Source of the DNA: an uncultured Eubacteriales bacterium
GTDB lineage: Bacteria > Bacillota > Clostridia > Oscillospirales > Acutalibacteraceae
Direction of reading: 5' to 3'
Length of the DNA stretch: 8,818 bases
NCBI GenBank assembly: GCA_934465125.1
Contig: CAKSKO010000036.1
Location: 1-8,818, forward strand
Shown here: positions 5,540-8,818 of the stretch, in pieces
Layout of the letters: each line of letters starts with the position of its first letter
Position numbering within the stretch: position 1 is the stretch's first letter
Notes under the pieces: generated by a model
Told to the model about the DNA's origin: nothing
Seen by the model: the letters and a program-made list of their open reading frames with translations, nothing else
The model's database searches: none
Position numbers and translations under genes: made by a program

Positions 5540-8500
5540 TTATCCCTTCCACTGACCTTTGATGCAGTTTGGAATTGGGAATGCGTGTGGATTATATCCA
5601 TTTGTCCAGTGACGCTGGTATTCTCCATAGAAGAAAACCGATAGCTCATCGAGCCTGCGGTACAATAGCCCCAACACACATCCCCCTGCATGGTGCCATG
5701 AGTTGAGCTCTAGGCTGAACTCATTCCAGTTGACATTGTTTAAGTTTCTACTCCCAGCGCCTGAAGCTGAAATTTTTATAAACTCCGCACTGCAGTATCC
5801 TGTTACCCCTCCGGCTGTTTTCACTTTATACCAACCGTTGACGCTCTCTAAAATGGTCACAATATTTCCATCATAAAGCGATCCGATGACACGATAGGAA
5901 GTCCCCGGGCCGGAACGAAGATTTAAACTGTCGTCTACGGCGACAACCCCCGTCATCGAAGAATCCCCAGATTCATAAGCATTTAAAATAATTCGATTTA
6001 GGTCGTATCCGTTTCCTGTCCAGGCAGTCCCAACATTATAACTAAAGCTTACGAGCGCATCAAATTGCCTTTGATTATACTTAACACTGTTGTTTAATAA
6101 AAACCGATTCACACTGCTCGTATAAGCACCGTCGTTGAGCGATTTTAAAAGCATCGCAAAACCTTCCTGCCGTGTAATATCATTATAGAACGTTTCCCCC
6201 GCCCAGATTACTTTTCCGTATCCGAGCGTTGGAGTATCGGTGACAAGCGGATCATCGTAAACAGTTCCGATAAACCCTTCTGACTGCGCGATAAAATCAA
6301 CGCCTTGGTCGCTGATTCTTCTGTTTTCAAGAACCGCTGTTGTCGTGTCGGTCGATCCGCTAACATAGATGCTAAAATTTCCATCCGAGCAGGTACTCCA
6401 GCTACCGTTTCTCTTTGCGTAGGTCTTGACCTGCGAAGTTCCTACTTCTGATGCTAAGATACTCGCTGTCCATACAAACGTATTCTCATCGGTGGATTTC
6501 GCCGCCGCGATCTCTTTTTCGCCCACTGAAAACTTTACAGCATCCTGATCCTGATTCGTAATCGCAATCAGCTTCACAAGCGATCCACGCGGGGCATTAT
6601 TCGGCGATGAGTAGGCAAATTTAACCGGATTTGATTCTGTTACTTGTACTGTACAGGTTTTCTTGATCTTACCTGTTTTGTCCATCGCGGTAATTACCGC
6701 TGTTCCCGGAGAAACTCCGTAGACAAACCCTCTTTCGGAAACAGTTGCAATCGACCCATCGGAGCTTGTAAAATACGCCCTCTCCGACGACGGCGTCACC
6801 ACCGCTTTGACATAAAAGCTTTTTCCCGCTGGGACCGTTCCAGAAGTATTCGAGATCGAAATCGAAGCCGCTGCTGGGCTCGATGACGAAGAAACAACAT
6901 AAACAAGCGTTTTTGTTGCGATTCTTCCCTTCGCATCTTTTACATCGACATAAATCGTATAACTCCCTGATTTTGATGGCGTCCATATCGCGGAATTTGT
7001 TTTGGAAAAGTCTCTGATGACGCCCCAGTTGTTCCAGTTGTCACCATACCGATATACGAATTTATATTGGAGTGAATCAACCGGGTTTTTCACACCGGCA
7101 CTAAGCGAAATACTTGTCCCGGGATTCTGGGGAGACGCTTTGCTCGGCTTAACCCCTAAGAGTTCCCACTCCCCTTGTATCGTATAGGACATCGTTTTTG
7201 TTGTGATCGTGCCCGCTTCCTCTTTTACATCGGCATAAAGCGTATAGTGCCCTGCTTTTGTTGGAGTCCATGAGGCTGAGTTTGTCTTGGAAAACTCTTT
7301 TATAACTCCCCAATCGTCCCAATCTTCGCCGTAGCGATACACAAATTTATATTCTAAATTCCCGAACGCCGCGTCAATATCCGCTGAGATTGCGACTGTT
7401 GTTCCCGCCGTCTGCGGAGAAATCTTATCGGGCTTAATCCCTTTAAAATTCATTTCCCGGTATATTTTATACTCGATTGTCTTTGTCCGGATCATCCCTG
7501 ATTCGTCCTTGACATCGACATATACCGTATAGCTCCCGTCTTTCAGTGGCATCCAGACAGCTGTATTTGTTTTTGAAAAATCCTGGATAATTCCCCAATC
7601 ATCCCAATTCTCTCCATAGCGGTACACAAATTTATACGTAAACTGATCGTTTGTATCACTTATATCCGTCCCAATGCGAATGCCCGTTCCCGGTTTCTGC
7701 GGAGAAGGTTTGTCAGCAGTAATACCGTTATACTGCCAATCCTTCTGAATTTGATACTCGATGGTATCTGTTTGCATTTTTCCTGCAGTATCTTTTACAT
7801 CAACATATAACGTATACTTACCCTCTTTTTGGGGTGCCCAAACGGCCGAATTTGTGCTAGAAAAGTCCCTAATGATACCCCAATCATCCCAGTTGTCTCC
7901 ATAGCGGTACACAAATTTATAGGAAGCTGCTCCTTGAATATCGCTGATATTCGCGCTAATTTTAATCTGGGATCCTATTCTCTGCGGGGAGGATTTGTCT
8001 GTCGAAACCCCTTTATAGTTCCATTTGCTCGAAATCGTGCAAGGGCTCGTTTTTGTTTCTATCCTTCCGCTTTGATCCTTGATATCAACATACAGGGTGT
8101 AGTCCCCTTCTTTTTCGGGCGTCCAAGAAACAGTTGTACTATTTGAAAACTCTTTGATGACGCCCCAATTATCCCAGTTGTCACCATATCGGTATACAAA
8201 TTTATAAGAAAGTCCTTGCGCGCCGCCGCTTATATTTTCTAAGGCACTCCCTTTGATGCTAATCGGTTCACCGACAAATTTTGTCCCGTCTGGACTAATC
8301 GTCACCCCCGTATGAACCCATCGTTCGTTTACAAAGCATTCTGTTGTTTTTGTTTCAATAGTTTCATACTGGTCTTTTACGTCGACATACATCACATATT
8401 TTCCTGACTTTTGGGGAACAAAAGAAGCGCTAGGCGACGATGCAAAATCCCGTACAACCCCCCAGTCATCCCAATTGTCACCATATCGGTATACAAATTT

Positions 8501-8758
8501 ATAAGTAGCCCCTTGTGTCACCTCCGCTCTCGCGGTCAGCAAAATTTCTGCTCCAACAACATGTATTCCGCCTGACGACGTAACAGCCAAGTCGATAGAC
8601 CTCCTGGAAGCCCCGGGGGTTTCTAAACTAGCAGCACTGTAATCAATTTGCTCCGTTCTTTGTTCTTGTGTTTGTTGCGCTAGTACCTCTTCAGGATAAC
8701 ACAAGCTTGACCCAATTGTGAGCAAAATCGCCAATACCATCGCCAACACTTTTTTCAT
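5540..8758 (-). CDS. Secreted multi-domain cell-wall hydrolase: six triple-tyrosine-type repeats, Big_2-like domain, GH24 lysozyme with inserted SH3b
   Basis: A 1072-residue exported protein. Residues 1-27 are a signal peptide (KK, hydrophobic core 4-19, likely cleavage after VLA27); C20 does not fit a lipobox. Residues ~52-625 are six repeats, each with YKFVYRYG(D/E)(N/D)W(D/N)(D/N)WG, like triple-tyrosine (Y_Y_Y) domains of clostridial surface proteins. A Big_2-like Ig domain follows (~630-708), then a probable beta domain I do not recognise (~709-803). A GH24 phage-type lysozyme begins at ~814 with likely catalytic E827 (QSEGF), D836 and T844 (TLGYG). An SH3b domain (~935-997, LNLRSGPG) interrupts it, and the GH24 C-terminal helices resume at ~1008-1050 (WHHAGG, GLLYRRLDEL). 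It probably cleaves the MurNAc-GlcNAc bond of peptidoglycan outside the cell, with repeats and SH3b as spacer or wall-binding parts. The ATG is preceded by GGAG at 4 nt. No sortase motif or S-layer domain is visible. No phage genes surround it, so a cellular autolysin is more likely than an endolysin. Confidence 0.88.
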   Translation of the reverse strand: MKKVLAMVLAILLTIGSSLCYPEEVLAQQTQEQRTEQIDYSAASLETPGASRRSIDLAVTSSGGIHVVGAEILLTARAEVTQGATYKFVYRYGDNWDDWGVVRDFASSPSASFVPQKSGKYVMYVDVKDQYETIETKTTECFVNERWVHTGVTISPDGTKFVGEPISIKGSALENISGGAQGLSYKFVYRYGDNWDNWGVIKEFSNSTTVSWTPEKEGDYTLYVDIKDQSGRIETKTSPCTISSKWNYKGVSTDKSSPQRIGSQIKISANISDIQGAASYKFVYRYGDNWDDWGIIRDFSSTNSAVWAPQKEGKYTLYVDVKDTAGKMQTDTIEYQIQKDWQYNGITADKPSPQKPGTGIRIGTDISDTNDQFTYKFVYRYGENWDDWGIIQDFSKTNTAVWMPLKDGSYTVYVDVKDESGMIRTKTIEYKIYREMNFKGIKPDKISPQTAGTTVAISADIDAAFGNLEYKFVYRYGEDWDDWGVIKEFSKTNSASWTPTKAGHYTLYADVKEEAGTITTKTMSYTIQGEWELLGVKPSKASPQNPGTSISLSAGVKNPVDSLQYKFVYRYGDNWNNWGVIRDFSKTNSAIWTPSKSGSYTIYVDVKDAKGRIATKTLVYVVSSSSSPAAASISISNTSGTVPAGKSFYVKAVVTPSSERAYFTSSDGSIATVSERGFVYGVSPGTAVITAMDKTGKIKKTCTVQVTESNPVKFAYSSPNNAPRGSLVKLIAITNQDQDAVKFSVGEKEIAAAKSTDENTFVWTASILASEVGTSQVKTYAKRNGSWSTCSDGNFSIYVSGSTDTTTAVLENRRISDQGVDFIAQSEGFIGTVYDDPLVTDTPTLGYGKVIWAGETFYNDITRQEGFAMLLKSLNDGAYTSSVNRFLLNNSVKYNQRQFDALVSFSYNVGTAWTGNGYDLNRIILNAYESGDSSMTGVVAVDDSLNLRSGPGTSYRVIGSLYDGNIVTILESVNGWYKVKTAGGVTGYCSAEFIKISASGAGSRNLNNVNWNEFSLELNSWHHAGGCVLGLLYRRLDELSVFFYGEYQRHWTNGYNPHAFPIPNCIKGQWKG
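5609..6319 (-). other. GH24 muramidase domain interrupted by an SH3b domain
   Basis: Part 1 of the GH24 fold is residues ~814-932 (5963-6319), ending LNRIILNAYESGD. The SH3b domain is residues ~935-997 (5768-5956), recognised by LNLRSGPGTSYRVIG, GWYKVK and GYCSAEFI. Part 2 of GH24 is residues ~1006-1050 (5609-5743), with NEFSLELNSWHHAGG and GLLYRRLDELSVFF. In ordinary GH24 enzymes the LNxGD loop runs straight into the F-x-x-W-x-x-AGG helix and the final GLxxRRxxE helix. Here the same order is kept but split by about 75 residues. Confidence 0.75.
6884..8605 (-). repeat. Six tandem in-frame repeats of about 285 bp (95 residues)
   Basis: Units are approximately 8321-8605, 8024-8320, 7739-8023, 7454-7738, 7169-7453 and 6884-7168 (first to last in the protein). 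Unit 2 is 99 residues, the rest 95. The core Tyr of YKFVYRYG is at residues 86, 185, 280, 375, 470 and 565, a spacing of 99, 95, 95, 95, 95. Each unit also carries a W/F-x-P turn, a Y-x-x-Y-(V/A)-D-(V/I)-K strand and a T-K-T or similar end. DNA for the core is strongly conserved (plus-strand CGGTA-ACAAATTTATA-type blocks), while flanking DNA has diverged. This suggests old duplication plus selection or occasional gene conversion, not recent expansion. Confidence 0.9.
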
Positions 8759-8818
8759 AGCACTCCGCCTTTCTTTTCGCTCCCGCCTCTATCTACATCG
8801 CATCGTATGATTAATTTC

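Noticed and set aside
6884..8605. Tandem repeats considered as a CRISPR or intergenic repeat array
   Set aside because: Period is 285 bp, in frame, and the conservation follows protein motifs; these are protein domain repeats.
5540..8758. Hydrolase as a prophage endolysin
   Set aside because: GH24 and SH3b occur in phage endolysins, but this protein has a Sec signal peptide, is over 1000 residues long, and no holin, tail or integrase gene is nearby.
1..8818. Insertion sequences, tRNA/rRNA genes, riboswitches such as a TPP element near thiI
   Set aside because: No transposase frame, terminal inverted repeats, cloverleaf or recognisable riboswitch core was seen; the desulfurase-thiI leader is too short for a TPP riboswitch.

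Overview
The window looks like chromosome of a strictly anaerobic, endospore-forming, low-GC member of the Firmicutes, most likely class Clostridia. Three things point there: an intact ypeB-type spore germination gene, a rubredoxin plus FprA flavodiiron pair (oxygen/NO defence of anaerobes), and a secreted hydrolase built on clostridial-style triple-tyrosine repeats with a GH24 lysozyme domain. AT-rich intergenic regions, strong Shine-Dalgarno sites and frequent TTG/GTG starts also fit. Genus cannot be read from the sequence.

Layout, left to right. (1) Positions 1-1797, minus strand: a two-gene operon with a good sigma-A promoter, a cysteine desulfurase followed 14 bp later by thiI, which runs off the left edge. 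The desulfurase supplies persulfide sulfur and ThiI uses it for 4-thiouridine in tRNA and/or thiazole synthesis. (2) 1907-3265, plus strand: ypeB, standing alone without sleB beside it. (3) 3334-3786, minus strand: a four-helix membrane protein of unknown function, convergent with ypeB and with its own near-consensus promoter. (4) 3787-4023: a 237-bp divergent regulatory region with two good promoters and a perfect 18-bp palindrome. (5) 4024-5391, plus strand: rubredoxin and FprA, a two-gene operon in which rubredoxin is the expected electron donor to FprA. (6) 5392-5539: two stacked terminator hairpins, the second a perfect 18-bp stem able to stop transcription from both sides. (7) 5540-8758, minus strand: a 1072-residue secreted cell-wall hydrolase with a signal peptide, six 95-99-residue repeats, a Big_2-like domain, another probable beta domain, and a GH24 muramidase domain that appears to be split by an inserted SH3b domain.

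There is no gene-free stretch over 300 bp, and I see no mobile element, CRISPR array, tRNA or rRNA. The gene content is mostly ordinary. The most unusual items are the nested GH24/SH3b architecture with its regular repeat array, and the palindrome between the divergent promoters. I do not see evidence for a wholly new multi-gene system here.
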